Below are positions 18,301 through 26,206 of a stretch of DNA of 64,000 nucleotides, one piece after another (position 1 is the first letter of the stretch; the number at the start of each line of letters is the position of its first letter). This DNA comes from Ferrimonas sp. YFM (GTDB taxonomy: Bacteria; Pseudomonadota; Gammaproteobacteria; Enterobacterales; Shewanellaceae), in contig NZ_AP027368.1 of assembly GCF_030296015.1 (NCBI RefSeq), positions 3,830,839-3,894,838 on the forward strand, given 5' to 3'. The translations under genes and the position numbers were made by a program. The notes beneath the pieces were generated by a model that saw nothing but the letters and a program-made list of their open reading frames with translations, was not told where the DNA came from and did no database searches.

Positions 18301-19253
18301 TCCAGGTGTGGATCAGCCTGACCGAAGACGAAGCGGTTCTGTATCAGTACCTCAAGGTGGACAGCCTGCCTGCGGATCTGACCATCGGCGCCGAGAACAG
18401 CAACGCTTCTGCCGGTGTGAACCTGCACTTCGATGGTGCTGGCACCACCCCTGCAGCCGACGATCTGTACGGTGTATCCGGCCTGGCCGGTGGCAACATC
18501 GATTTCAGCTTCGACCTGATGCTGGATGAGACTGGCGCCGCGGCCGATGACAGCATCGCCGTCACCGAAGACGCCGCCATGGAGTTCACCGTGACCGACA
18601 ACGACAGCGACAGCGCCACCAAGGTGGTTGAGCTGACCGCCGCTGCCGGTGGCATTGAGCAGATGGCCGTACGCCAGTTCAGCGTTGAGAGCACCGGTGA
18701 CCTGACGCCAGCCATCAAGTCTGAGCCAGCCAACGGCACCCTGACCCTGGCGGACGACGGCACCTTCACCTACACCCCCAACAAGGACTTCAACGGCAGT
18801 GACAGCTTCAGCTACACCCTGACCGATGGTGACCTGCCTGCGGGTGAAGCCAAGGTGATGCTGAACGTTGCCGCGGTAAACGATGCCCCCGTGGTTGCCG
18901 AAACCACCGAGCTCTCCGGTGCCGCCCGCACCAACCTGTTCCTGGAACTGAGCAGCATCAGCAGCGACGTGGACGGAGACAGCCTCAGCTGGAGCGTTGA
19001 ACAGACCGGTGGTGACGCCGTCTCCTTCAGCACCAACGGTGGCCGCGTCCAGTTCACCCTGCCCGCCGACGGCGCCGGCAAGCAAGCCACCTTCAGCGTG
19101 GTCGCCAGCGACGGTGAGCTTGAAAGCAACAAGGGCGAAGTGGTGATCACCATGACCAAAGCTCAGGGCGGAGACAGCGACTCCTCCAGCTTCGGCTTCC
19201 TGGCCCTGGCCCTCTCCGGCCTGGCGCTGCTGCGTCGCCGTAAGCTGGCCTAA
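15348..19253 (+). CDS. Secreted S8 subtilisin-like serine protease with PA and C-terminal beta domains
   Basis: A 1301-residue exported protease. Residues 1-20 are a signal peptide (…ASGSALA); about 50-155 is an I9-type propeptide. The catalytic triad is D191 (AIIDSGI), H256 (GGHGTHVAG) and S593 (SGTSMASPHVAG). A protease-associated insert lies near 435-545. An Fn3-like domain follows near 680-760, then a domain around 870-1060 and a cadherin-like/Big_9 repeat (NGTLTLADDGTFTYTPNKDFNG) near 1130-1180. The C-terminus (GGDSDSSS, hydrophobic helix, LLRRRKLA) resembles a GlyGly-CTERM sorting tail cut by rhombosortase. Start ATG has GGGA upstream. Predicted role: extracellular or surface protein digestion. 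Confidence 0.93.
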   Translation: MKTRIAIAVGALLASGSALASDLRDQGIALEAPIENFYAPAQRNYNQEQQPRFLVKLTDAPIATYSGGVAGFVATDSIRDKRNKLNLSSPKVQDYASYLKQKRQSFAQQAASMGAKVERQFDTLFNGVSVSGQGLTKEKLLAMPGVAAVYDHAIYTTQMDTSRALIHAPQAWELMGGVSEAGKGIKVAIIDSGIRPEHPMFSGANFDELEWDRPEDDYCATAEDFCNNKLIVARYSTPTFDVAPDEHMSPLGYGGHGTHVAGTAVGNVISATYSGVDTEISGVAPGAYLMVYKALFAPADDIHGGSGSNIMLLEALEMAVKDGADVINNSWGGGAGSNPAFSPYVEAFEAAEAAGILVSTSAGNSGTQGAQSIGCPSCIESGLSVANFTHGRFFAKPVSIGSVSDAVSVEGTGEARLADLDGDLTGPAKAALHVDADNFEGCAPFEADAFKDSIAVISRGSCAFSDKANNAAEAGAIGLVVYNNRAGQPITMSMDDGTIPAVMIDQADGTAVVAAIEGAGDSAINLTVGQATQALVNPDYADIQSGTSSRGPNGDSSILKPDLAAPGTDILSAWSPDDPGSDGATFAAISGTSMASPHVAGAAALMKQAHPDWSAVDIKTALTSSTKDSGLRKDDAVTTADAFDAGAGRLEVADAIQAEITFSKPSLVDAACVKECEFEFHIYDKRDAGSDEKTYYLSGSLSGADIDFDVDAITLAGGGSAKIGFTVDGSLAQQGDWLFGQVRINDDQAHLPLVIQNMDATGSNIAVTAEGTTSDQSVSIDTHFENADFSEDQLVTITAKLPQGTSMVEDSAKLDGARAATTSYNVDEDNGTITWAGNLGKPQVLINKIDGGLAYSPSAAGRPAACSGSCDESAFNLDLSVADLKFKYLGQEYDYVTVSTNGIVLVGGGNTSGTWLNRQLPDANQPNNILAPFWTDLDLKGGDADTAGGGNVYWSIVGASGPDWLVVEWADAKVYGDSSDNSYTFQVWISLTEDEAVLYQYLKVDSLPADLTIGAENSNASAGVNLHFDGAGTTPAADDLYGVSGLAGGNIDFSFDLMLDETGAAADDSIAVTEDAAMEFTVTDNDSDSATKVVELTAAAGGIEQMAVRQFSVESTGDLTPAIKSEPANGTLTLADDGTFTYTPNKDFNGSDSFSYTLTDGDLPAGEAKVMLNVAAVNDAPVVAETTELSGAARTNLFLELSSISSDVDGDSLSWSVEQTGGDAVSFSTNGGRVQFTLPADGAGKQATFSVVASDGELESNKGEVVITMTKAQGGDSDSSSFGFLALALSGLALLRRRKLA

Positions 19254-19268
19254 GCCAAACCTGAACTG

Positions 19269-19299
19269 AAAAGGGGAGCCGTCTGGCTCCCCTTTTTTT
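19269..19299. terminator. Bidirectional terminator between the subtilase gene and lysC
   Basis: AAAAGGGGAGCC-GTCT-GGCTCCCCTTTTTTT; A- and T-runs on both sides. Confidence 0.9.
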
Positions 19300-19321
19300 G
19301 TCCCTCATACCGGCTTGCCGC

Positions 19322-20692
19322 TTAGGCTGGCAACAGACTCCGGTGCAGCCGCCTGACCACGGCCTCCCCCTCCTCCCCCTTCACCAGGAAGCAGAGATTA
19401 TGGGCACTGGCGCCCTGGCAAATCATCCGCACATTGCTGCCTGACATCGCCTCCAGCACCTTGAGACCGATGCCTGCGGTATGGGCGATGTGATTGCCGA
19501 TCACCGCCACCAGGGCCAGATCCTGCTCCACCTCCACCCGACACAGGGGAGAGAGCTCCTCCAGCAGGGCGTCGGAGATCAGTGCACGACCGCTGGAATC
19601 CGAGCCGGTCTGATCCAGAGTCAGGGCTACCGACACCTCGGAGGTGGTGATCAGATCCACTGAGATGCGGTGACGGGCGAGGATGGCAAACAGCTCCGCC
19701 AGGAAGCCCTGGGCATGGAGCATATTCAGGCTGTGGCAGGTCAGCAGGGTTTGCTGACGCCGCAGACTCAGGGCGCGAAACACCGGCTTACTGTCGCAGC
19801 GATTGCGAATCCAGGTACCGCCGTTCTCCGGCGCCCGGGTGGAACCGACAAACACGGAGGTGCCGCTGCGCACCGCCGGCAGTATGGTGGCCGGGTGCAG
19901 AACCTTGGAGCCAAAGGTGGCCATCTCTGCCGCCTCATTAAAACTCAGCTCCTCGATGGGGCGGGCGTCCGACACCACTCTGGGGTCACAACTGTAGATG
20001 CCGTCCACATCGGTCCAGATCGCCAGGGTCTGTGCCCCCAGCCCTTCCGCCATCAGGGCGGCGCTGAAGTCCGATCCACCCCGTCCCAGGGTGGTCACCC
20101 GTCCGGCACTGTCGCTGCCGATGAACCCCTGGGTCACCACCACCTGGGACGCCAGCAAGGGCGCCAGCTTCTCTGCGGCCAGCCGGCCAATGGCGCCGAT
20201 CTCCGGTGTGGCACGGCCAAAGTGGTCATCGGTGCGCATCACCTGGCAGGCATCGAAGTTGCGGGCAGCCACCCCACGCTGACTGAGCAGTTGGGTCATC
20301 ATCAGCGAGGAGCAGCGCTCCCCCATGGAGAGCAGCCTATCCATGGACTCGGCGCAGCCGGGCTGGTCACTCAGGGCCTTGGAGAGCCGGTCCATCTCGG
20401 TCAGGTAGCCATCGAGCTCGGCGGCAATGGTGGCGGGATTCTCCAGACGATCGAGCATGGCGTACTCGATGGCCGCCACCTCTCTCAGCAACAGCTGTCG
20501 GCGGGACTCGTCCAGATTGCCGGAGGCCAGCTCCACCAGGCGATTGGTCACGCCGGCGGCGGCACTGACCACCACCAGGCGAACAGAAGGATCCGACTGA
20601 ATGATGTCGGCACAATGGTTCAGCGCCGTCAGGTCGGCCACTGAGGTTCCGCCGAACTTGGCGACGGTTAAGGTAGGTATAGGATTATTCAT
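19322..20692 (-). CDS. lysC: LysC, lysine-sensitive aspartokinase
   Basis: A 456-residue monofunctional aspartokinase, first enzyme of the aspartate pathway. The kinase motifs VAKFGGTSVAD, TLGRGGSDFSA and WTDVDGIYSCDPR are present, with paired ACT domains in the last 160 residues for lysine feedback. There is no homoserine-dehydrogenase part. Length matches E. coli LysC (449). Its leader is a lysine riboswitch (20759-20927), so both enzyme activity and expression respond to lysine. Confidence 0.95.
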   Translation of the reverse strand: MNNPIPTLTVAKFGGTSVADLTALNHCADIIQSDPSVRLVVVSAAAGVTNRLVELASGNLDESRRQLLLREVAAIEYAMLDRLENPATIAAELDGYLTEMDRLSKALSDQPGCAESMDRLLSMGERCSSLMMTQLLSQRGVAARNFDACQVMRTDDHFGRATPEIGAIGRLAAEKLAPLLASQVVVTQGFIGSDSAGRVTTLGRGGSDFSAALMAEGLGAQTLAIWTDVDGIYSCDPRVVSDARPIEELSFNEAAEMATFGSKVLHPATILPAVRSGTSVFVGSTRAPENGGTWIRNRCDSKPVFRALSLRRQQTLLTCHSLNMLHAQGFLAELFAILARHRISVDLITTSEVSVALTLDQTGSDSSGRALISDALLEELSPLCRVEVEQDLALVAVIGNHIAHTAGIGLKVLEAMSGSNVRMICQGASAHNLCFLVKGEEGEAVVRRLHRSLLPA

Positions 20693-20694
20693 GA

Positions 20695-20720
20695 CTTCGA
20701 ACCTGTATCACTGTTCGAAG
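20695..20720 (-). promoter_or_regulatory. Hairpin covering the lysC ribosome-binding site
   Basis: On the minus strand CTTCGAAC and GTTCGAAG form an 8-bp stem with a 10-nt loop ending two bases before the lysC ATG. The only purine-rich Shine-Dalgarno candidate (CAGG) sits at the loop/stem border, so the hairpin can hide it. This would be the translational output of the riboswitch upstream. Confidence 0.6.
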
Positions 20721-20758
20721 AGTCTGGATCGACAACACGCAGGGTACGGCGTAAGCGA

Positions 20759-20927
20759 CCAGAAGCTCTCCACCACATCTTACGGTGACAGTCATGGGGA
20801 TTCAGCCCCATCGACCGAAGGGGTGGCGATCGGCCGCCGGCCCCCTCTCGGCACTGCTCCCCCTGATTCCGTGTCTTAGAGGACCGACCCTCTCTCCGGA
20901 ACTGCCTGGGCAGTGCACCTCTTCTGG
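20759..20927 (-). ncRNA. Lysine riboswitch (L-box) upstream of lysC
   Basis: The minus strand carries the conserved aptamer parts in order: CCAGAAGAGGTGC at the 5' end of P1, the hallmark GATGGGGCTGAATCCCCATG near 20790-20812, then GTGGTGGAGAGCTTCTGG closing P1. CCAGAAG pairs with CTTCTGG at the ends. Lysine binding is expected to shut down lysC. About 65 nt separate the aptamer from the ATG, filled by an expression platform that includes the hairpin at 20695-20720. Confidence 0.93.
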
Positions 20928-20987
20928 CCCTGGGTTCAGCTTGCAGACAGGGAGTCTGGTTAAAACTAAACCTAAAGGGTTGCAGAC

Positions 20988-21016
20988 ACTAAACCTTAAT
21001 GCAGTTTTAATGTCAA
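20988..21016 (-). promoter_or_regulatory. lysC promoter
   Basis: On the minus strand TTGACA (21011-21016) and TTTAGT (20988-20993) are separated by exactly 17 bp. The start site near 20981 would give a leader of roughly 290 nt that includes the whole riboswitch. Confidence 0.7.
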
Positions 21017-21442
21017 ACGATTGAGTAAGTAATGTACCCCTTAAGCTCCCGTTACGGGAAGCCGGGTCACAGTTTTAACGGGCCCACCCCGCCACCGGGC
21101 CGTTACCGCCGGGGCACAATACTGTAATTCGTCTATCATTACAGACACCTTTAGGCGTTCGGTCTGACAGACCGAAACAAAAATCATCCGTGAGTTTCAC
21201 AAAATGTGACACGGTCGGCAGAAATCGGATTCTGTTAACATTTGCGGATAACATTTGAGCCAAAATACGGTATTTTGGGAACTTCAAATGAACAGAGCGA
21301 ATCCCAATTCGTCCTGCTCCCCCAATGCTGGCGCATCGGGCTATTACACGCCGAAAAGGAATTTGCATAGGCATTCTTGTCCCGAATGGAGAGTGACTCC
21401 GTTCAGGACGGTTGGTTTAAAATGGGCTTTAGGTAGCTGATC
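21017..21442 (+). promoter_or_regulatory. arcA upstream region: long, palindrome-rich, no gene
   Basis: About 425 nt without a credible gene. It holds two perfect 9+1+9 palindromes: TTCGGTCTGACAGACCGAA (21159-21177) and CCAAAATACGGTATTTTGG (21260-21278). Between them CCGTG...TCACA (21188-21201) is mirrored by TGTGACACGG (21205-21214). Nearer the gene, a 12-bp stem with one mismatch spans 21379-21409 (GTCCCGAATGGAG / CTCCGTTCAGGAC). The arcA promoter probably lies in the AT-rich part (21230-21290), but I cannot fix it. The pattern suggests repressor or activator dimers and a structured 5' leader. Confidence 0.6.
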
Positions 21443-22162
21443 ATGCAAAATCCACATATCTTGATTGTCGAGGACGAAGCCGTCACTCGAAACACACTGA
21501 AAAGTATTTTTGAAGCAGAAGGATACCTGGTATCCGAGGCCGTAGATGGCGACGAGATGCACGACGTGCTCAAGGCGCACAAGGTTAACCTGGTGATCAT
21601 GGACATCAACCTGCCGGGTAAAAACGGCCTGCTGCTGGCTCGCGAACTGCGCGAGAACAACAACATCGCCCTGATGTTCCTCACCGGTCGTGACAACGAA
21701 GTTGATAAGATTCTCGGCCTGGAGATCGGTGCCGATGACTACATCACCAAGCCGTTCAACCCTCGGGAGCTGACCATCCGTGCCCGCAACCTGCTGAACC
21801 GCATCGTCAGTTCCAGCAAGGCACCGGAAGAGAAGCCTCAGGTGGAGCACTACCTGTTCAATGGCTGGTCCCTGGAGATCAACAGCCGTTCTCTGGTCAG
21901 CCCCAGTGGCGAACCCTTCAAGCTGCCTCGCAGTGAGTTCCGTGCCATGCTGCACTTCGTTGAGAACCCAGGCAAGATCCTCTCCCGTGCGGACCTGCTG
22001 ATGAAGATGACCGGCCGTGAGCTCAAGCCCCACGACCGCACCGTGGATGTGACCATCCGTCGAATCCGCAAGCACTTCGAGAGCCACCCGGAGACTCCGG
22101 AGATCATCGCCACCATTCACGGCGAAGGTTACCGCTTCTGTGGCCAGCTGGAAAACCAGTAA
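21443..22162 (+). CDS. arcA: ArcA, redox response regulator
   Basis: A 239-residue OmpR-family regulator, close to E. coli ArcA. The receiver domain has acidic residues E10-D11, phosphorylated D54 (VIMDINLPG) and K in ITKPFNP; the winged helix covers about 135-235 ([25 protein letters not shown]). It controls respiratory and TCA-cycle genes under low oxygen. AGGTAG precedes the ATG. The phosphotransfer protein HptA is encoded convergently just downstream. Confidence 0.96.
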   Translation: MQNPHILIVEDEAVTRNTLKSIFEAEGYLVSEAVDGDEMHDVLKAHKVNLVIMDINLPGKNGLLLARELRENNNIALMFLTGRDNEVDKILGLEIGADDYITKPFNPRELTIRARNLLNRIVSSSKAPEEKPQVEHYLFNGWSLEINSRSLVSPSGEPFKLPRSEFRAMLHFVENPGKILSRADLLMKMTGRELKPHDRTVDVTIRRIRKHFESHPETPEIIATIHGEGYRFCGQLENQ

Positions 22163-22173
22163 GGCCCAGCCAT

Positions 22174-22204
22174 AAAAAAAGCCGCTTTCCAGCGGCTTTT
22201 TTTG
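22174..22204. terminator. Bidirectional terminator between arcA and hptA
   Basis: AAAAAAAGCCGCT-TTCC-AGCGGCTTTTTTT with A- and T-runs on both flanks. Confidence 0.92.
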
Positions 22205-22213
22205 TGTCTCAGA

Positions 22214-22576
22214 TTAACTGCGTTGGCTCAGGTACTGCTTGAGGCTGGCCACATCCTCTTCCAGGTGTCGCTCAATCTGCTGATACCACTGCTCATGACC
22301 CTCCTGCCACTGAGGCAGATCGCCACACTGGAGTTGCTGAGACAACTCCTGAATCCGTTTCAGGCCCACGGAGCCTGCGGCTCCCTTCAATTTATGGGCT
22401 TCGCTGCATAACAGAGGCTTGTCCTTGCTCTGCATGGCGGCGGCCATGGTTTGCAGATACTCGGGCGCCATCTGCTCAAACACCACCACACTCTTTAGCA
22501 GGGTCGCCGCGCCAATGGCAGCACAATAGGCATCCAGGGTCTGCAGATCCAGCGAAGCGGTACTTGCGTCCGTCAT
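22214..22576 (-). CDS. hptA: HptA, stand-alone ArcB-type histidine phosphotransfer protein
   Basis: A 120-residue four-helix HPt protein. Phosphorylatable H61 sits in EAHKLKGAAGSVGLKRI, which is nearly the sequence of the HPt domain at the end of E. coli ArcB, and the similarity continues to the C-terminus (DLPQWQEG...). No kinase domain is attached. In Shewanella a separate HptA passes phosphate from the kinase ArcS to ArcA. Here the gene lies convergent with arcA, supporting the same circuit; the kinase is outside the window. Confidence 0.88.
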   Translation of the reverse strand: MTDASTASLDLQTLDAYCAAIGAATLLKSVVVFEQMAPEYLQTMAAAMQSKDKPLLCSEAHKLKGAAGSVGLKRIQELSQQLQCGDLPQWQEGHEQWYQQIERHLEEDVASLKQYLSQRS

Positions 22577-22728
22577 GCGTACACTCCATCTAACTCATCA
22601 CATCCTAAGGGAAACAGGTTATCACAGAGGGACAATTTCACCATTGTAAATTATTGGTTTTACACCCATGAATCTGAATGAATGGTGCTATCATCGCCGG
22701 CAGTTATATACCGAACGTAGTTGGTTTG

Positions 22729-25700
22729 ATGCGAGTTGTTAGCCTATTCCTGTCAGGGTTGCTGAGTTGTTACAGCGTTGGCGCCTTCACCCAAGAGATA
22801 GACCTTCCCAATCAGAATCTTCGGCCCTTCACCCTGCACGCCAGAGGGGTGCAGCTGACCGATCAGCTTCCGGTCTACCTCTACAGAGGAGAGCTGCTGT
22901 TGCCCCTGCAGGGGCTGGCCGCATCACTGGGCATCGACGTCAAGGTGGATCCCCAGGCGCTGACGGCCTCGGGCTGGATCCAGGGGGAGAACGCCAACCT
23001 GATGTTGGACCTCAATCAGGACAAAGCCAGGCGGGGACTCAAACAGATCACCGTGGACCCAGAGATGATCTGGGGGCGGGACAACCTGGATATCTACCTG
23101 ACGCCGGAGTTCATTCAGCAACTGCTGCCTCTGACCCTCAACATTCAGAACCTGCGTCAGACCATCAACGCATCCGGGGTGATCCCCATGCCTGCGGTGG
23201 ATCAGGCGATCACCCTGAATCAGGTCACCGCCGACCCCAATGAGCAGAAAGACCTGACCCAGACCAGTTTCGATCCTCAGCACCCCCACGACTACCAGAT
23301 CTACACGCCGCCCCTGGTCTACCTGCAGGGAGAGGCTGACCTGGCCGGTGAAGATTATGTCACCGAAGACTACATGTTCAACCTGCTTGCCCAGGGTGAC
23401 CTGGCCATGCACTCCTATGAGTTCAGCGCCGGCCGTACCCAGGGAGAGGATGAACGCTTCCGTCTGCGGGTCTCCCGGGATCTGGGGGATCTGAACGGGT
23501 GGATGCCCTTTCAGTTGGGCGGCTATCAGGTCGGGGATGTGCGCTACTTTGGAGACAACCTGATCCACGGCCAGATAGAGGGCCAGGGGGTGGTGTTTGG
23601 CAACGCCCAGCAGCGCGACCAGGCCAGGTTCGGCCGAACCGTCATCGAGGGCAACGCCCCCGAAGGCTGGTCGGTCAACCTCTACCGAAATGGCGCCCTG
23701 ATGCGGGTCACCACCGCAGATCAGGACAACCACTACCAGTTCACCAACCTGCCCCTGGTGGAGGGATCCAACCTGTTCGAGCTGCACCTGTTCGGTCCCA
23801 ATGGCGAATACCTGGTGAGGCGACGCACGGTTCACAGTGGCGGTGCCACCCTGGCGGCCGGCCAAGTAAGCTACTCCGGCTTCTATATAGACCAGACCAG
23901 CAACCTGTTCACCCACAAGAGCGACAGCGAGCTGGCCAGCCTGGGACTGCGGCGAGCCTATGACGCCAGAGTGGATTATGGCCTCACCGACAACCTCACC
24001 CTGGGAGTGGGGTACAGCCAACAGAGTGTTCGCGAGAACGGCGTCATAGAGAATCGGGACTACTTCAGCACCCGGGCCACCGGCTTCTTCGCCGACAGCA
24101 CCTGGTTTGCCGAAGCCGCCATGGAGGCGGAAGGCGACAGTGCCTTCGCCCTGGGCTGGCAGACCCTGCTTGGCACAGATCACAGCCTGAGGCTGACCCA
24201 CAACGATTTCGGTGAGTTTCAATCCAGTCGCAACAATCCCGGTGAACTGGTGGAGGTCCGCCGGGCGACCCGGTTTGAGATCGAAGGGGCCCTGCCCCAG
24301 GCCGGTGGCCTGCAATACCAGTTCGGCACCGCCTTCAGGGACACGGAGCTGGGCAGCGGCTTCCTGTTCAATAACCGCCTCAGTACCCAGGTCGCGGGGC
24401 TCAACCTGACCCATTATATGGCCTATGACACCAGCTTCGATGACGTGTCGCGCCGCCTGTCCGGACAACTGCTGTTTGACACGCCGATGCGGGACTGGAA
24501 CCTCAGCGGCCATCTGAATTATCAGACCGGCGAAGGGATCGGGGAGGTACTGACCACCATGCGCTGGCGTCCCTGGCGCGGCGTCAACAACCAGACCCAG
24601 CTCTACTACCGGGATCCTCTGGACAGCAAGAGTCGTTTCGGCCTGGGTCACCGCTTCTCCCTCACCTGGCAATGGCTGACTGTGGGCCTGGAAGGAGAGG
24701 TGAACACCCGAGGTGACTGGCAGGTGCTGGCCACCAGCGCCGTCGCCCTCAACTATCAGGATGGACGCCTGAAAGGGGTGGACTACCGGCCTCAGCTGTC
24801 CGACATCCAGGTGCGGGTGTTCGAGGACATCAACAACAATGGACGCTTCGACCCCAGCGACCGCCCCCTGGCAGGCCTGCCTCTGTTGACGGCGCCAGGC
24901 CTGCCCCACTCCCCCAGTGATGATACCGGCCTGGTGAAATTGACCCAGGTTCCCTCCAATCAGCTATACCGCATCAGTGTGGAGCCTGAGTTTATGCCGT
25001 CAGATCTGGTGCTCAGGGATGGTCCGGCTCAGGCGATGCCGGTCACCGGCAAGCTGGTGGCCCTGGATCTGCCCCTGGTGCGACTGACCGATCTCGAAGG
25101 CCGGGTATTGCGGGGCAACAGCAACAAAGGGCTCTCCGGCATTCCCCTGGTACTCAAGGACCTCCATCGCCAGCCCCTGGCCACCCTGGTTACCGGTCCC
25201 AGGGGCGAATACCGCTTCGACGACATTAAGCCAGGCTACTATCTGCTTCAGCCGGACCCGACGATCCTGGATGCCCAGGGTGTGCTGATGGAGGAGCCCC
25301 TCTACCCGGTGGCGATCTCCGGCAAGCCCCTGGATCACCAGCGCCAGGACATCAAGGTGGGGTATGTTGAGCAGGCCGCCCTGATGAAGCGTTTGGGCCA
25401 GGCGCCGGTTCAGCCCCAGGCCCCCACTCCCAAGGCACAGGTGCCCAAACCCCGGCCCAGTGGCGTAATGGCCATGGACCCCAAGGAGTATACTCTGCAG
25501 CTGGCCGCCAGCCGCCGCTCCTGGGATCTCACCAGCCTCAAGAAACGCCACCCCTCGTTGTCGCTGAGCCAACTGACGGTACTGCGTAACGGCAAACCCA
25601 TGTATCTGCTGCTCAGCGGCCGCTTTCCCACCGAGCGTTCGGCTCAGTACGGGCTAAGAGATATCCCCAAGGACTTTGCCAATGATCTGCCTCTGGTCCG

Positions 25701-26022
25701 CTCCGTATCAGAACTGCAGGCTCAGCATCAGCTGCTGCAGGCCAGCGGCATGGAACCCCTGGACGACCAAGCAGACTGGGTGGCAGGGCAGCCCCAAGGC
25801 AACCTGACCTGGCAGATCGCTGCAACCCGCCAGGAAGCCAGTGCCCGACAGGTGGTGCAGGACTTGAATCTGGGCAGCGATGCCCACATACACTTCAGTA
25901 ACGGGTGGTATCAGGTGCTGTGGGGCAGCTTCACGGATCGTACCGAGGCCAGTGAGGCCCTGACGGCCCTGGCCAAAGCCCCACAAAGCCCATGGTTGAG
26001 ATCCCTGGGGTCACTGCGGTAA
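22729..26022 (+). CDS. Usher-like outer-membrane protein with Cna-B modules and two SPOR domains
   Basis: A 1097-residue exported protein of unknown function. Residues 1-20 are a signal peptide (MRVVSLFLSGLLSCYSVGAF). About 30-170 is a globular N-terminal region; about 200-680 is rich in alternating strands typical of a beta-barrel. Inside it, residues near 304-360 (APEGWSVNLYRNGALMRV...YQFTNLPLVEGSN) resemble the plug/middle domain of fimbrial ushers. Two Cna-B/SdrD-like modules follow near 692-770 (RVFEDINNNGRFDPSD, with calcium-type acidic residues) and 788-850. A Pro-rich linker leads to two SPOR-like peptidoglycan-binding domains near 918-985 and 1025-1090. No chaperone or pilin gene is adjacent. 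I prefer the ATG at 22729; one at 22678 would bury the signal peptide. Confidence 0.78.
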   Translation: MRVVSLFLSGLLSCYSVGAFTQEIDLPNQNLRPFTLHARGVQLTDQLPVYLYRGELLLPLQGLAASLGIDVKVDPQALTASGWIQGENANLMLDLNQDKARRGLKQITVDPEMIWGRDNLDIYLTPEFIQQLLPLTLNIQNLRQTINASGVIPMPAVDQAITLNQVTADPNEQKDLTQTSFDPQHPHDYQIYTPPLVYLQGEADLAGEDYVTEDYMFNLLAQGDLAMHSYEFSAGRTQGEDERFRLRVSRDLGDLNGWMPFQLGGYQVGDVRYFGDNLIHGQIEGQGVVFGNAQQRDQARFGRTVIEGNAPEGWSVNLYRNGALMRVTTADQDNHYQFTNLPLVEGSNLFELHLFGPNGEYLVRRRTVHSGGATLAAGQVSYSGFYIDQTSNLFTHKSDSELASLGLRRAYDARVDYGLTDNLTLGVGYSQQSVRENGVIENRDYFSTRATGFFADSTWFAEAAMEAEGDSAFALGWQTLLGTDHSLRLTHNDFGEFQSSRNNPGELVEVRRATRFEIEGALPQAGGLQYQFGTAFRDTELGSGFLFNNRLSTQVAGLNLTHYMAYDTSFDDVSRRLSGQLLFDTPMRDWNLSGHLNYQTGEGIGEVLTTMRWRPWRGVNNQTQLYYRDPLDSKSRFGLGHRFSLTWQWLTVGLEGEVNTRGDWQVLATSAVALNYQDGRLKGVDYRPQLSDIQVRVFEDINNNGRFDPSDRPLAGLPLLTAPGLPHSPSDDTGLVKLTQVPSNQLYRISVEPEFMPSDLVLRDGPAQAMPVTGKLVALDLPLVRLTDLEGRVLRGNSNKGLSGIPLVLKDLHRQPLATLVTGPRGEYRFDDIKPGYYLLQPDPTILDAQGVLMEEPLYPVAISGKPLDHQRQDIKVGYVEQAALMKRLGQAPVQPQAPTPKAQVPKPRPSGVMAMDPKEYTLQLAASRRSWDLTSLKKRHPSLSLSQLTVLRNGKPMYLLLSGRFPTERSAQYGLRDIPKDFANDLPLVRSVSELQAQHQLLQASGMEPLDDQADWVAGQPQGNLTWQIAATRQEASARQVVQDLNLGSDAHIHFSNGWYQVLWGSFTDRTEASEALTALAKAPQSPWLRSLGSLR

Positions 26023-26054
26023 ATTGCCTGCCTAGAAAGGGATTTGCCCCTCTG

Positions 26055-26083
26055 ACCGCCCGGCCCTGCCGGGCGGTTTTGGT
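26055..26083 (+). terminator. Terminator after the usher-like gene
   Basis: CCGCCCGGC-CCT-GCCGGGCGG followed by TTTTGGT, 33 nt past the stop. Confidence 0.82.
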
Positions 26084-26206
26084 CGAAAAAGCCGCTTGAT
26101 GCAATCGAGCGGTACACCAAAGTTTTTCGCGGCGAACGCCGCACCCCATGTTACAATCCCGCCCTTAAGCAGTTTGAGGGTTAGATAATTGACGGAGTCT
26201 GTGTCC

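Noticed and set aside
21197-21209. TCACA-AAA-TGTGA in the arcA leader as a CRP site
   Set aside because: The halves are in the reverse order and only 3 bp apart, unlike TGTGA-N6-TCACA. It is kept only as an inverted repeat.
21255-21440. A 61-codon open frame directly upstream of arcA
   Set aside because: No ribosome-binding site, and it runs through the palindromes of the arcA leader; more likely untranslated leader.
22924-24909. A 661-codon minus-strand frame inside the usher-like gene
   Set aside because: The plus-strand protein has a signal peptide, strand pattern and SPOR domains; the antisense product is compositionally biased and has no domain I recognise.
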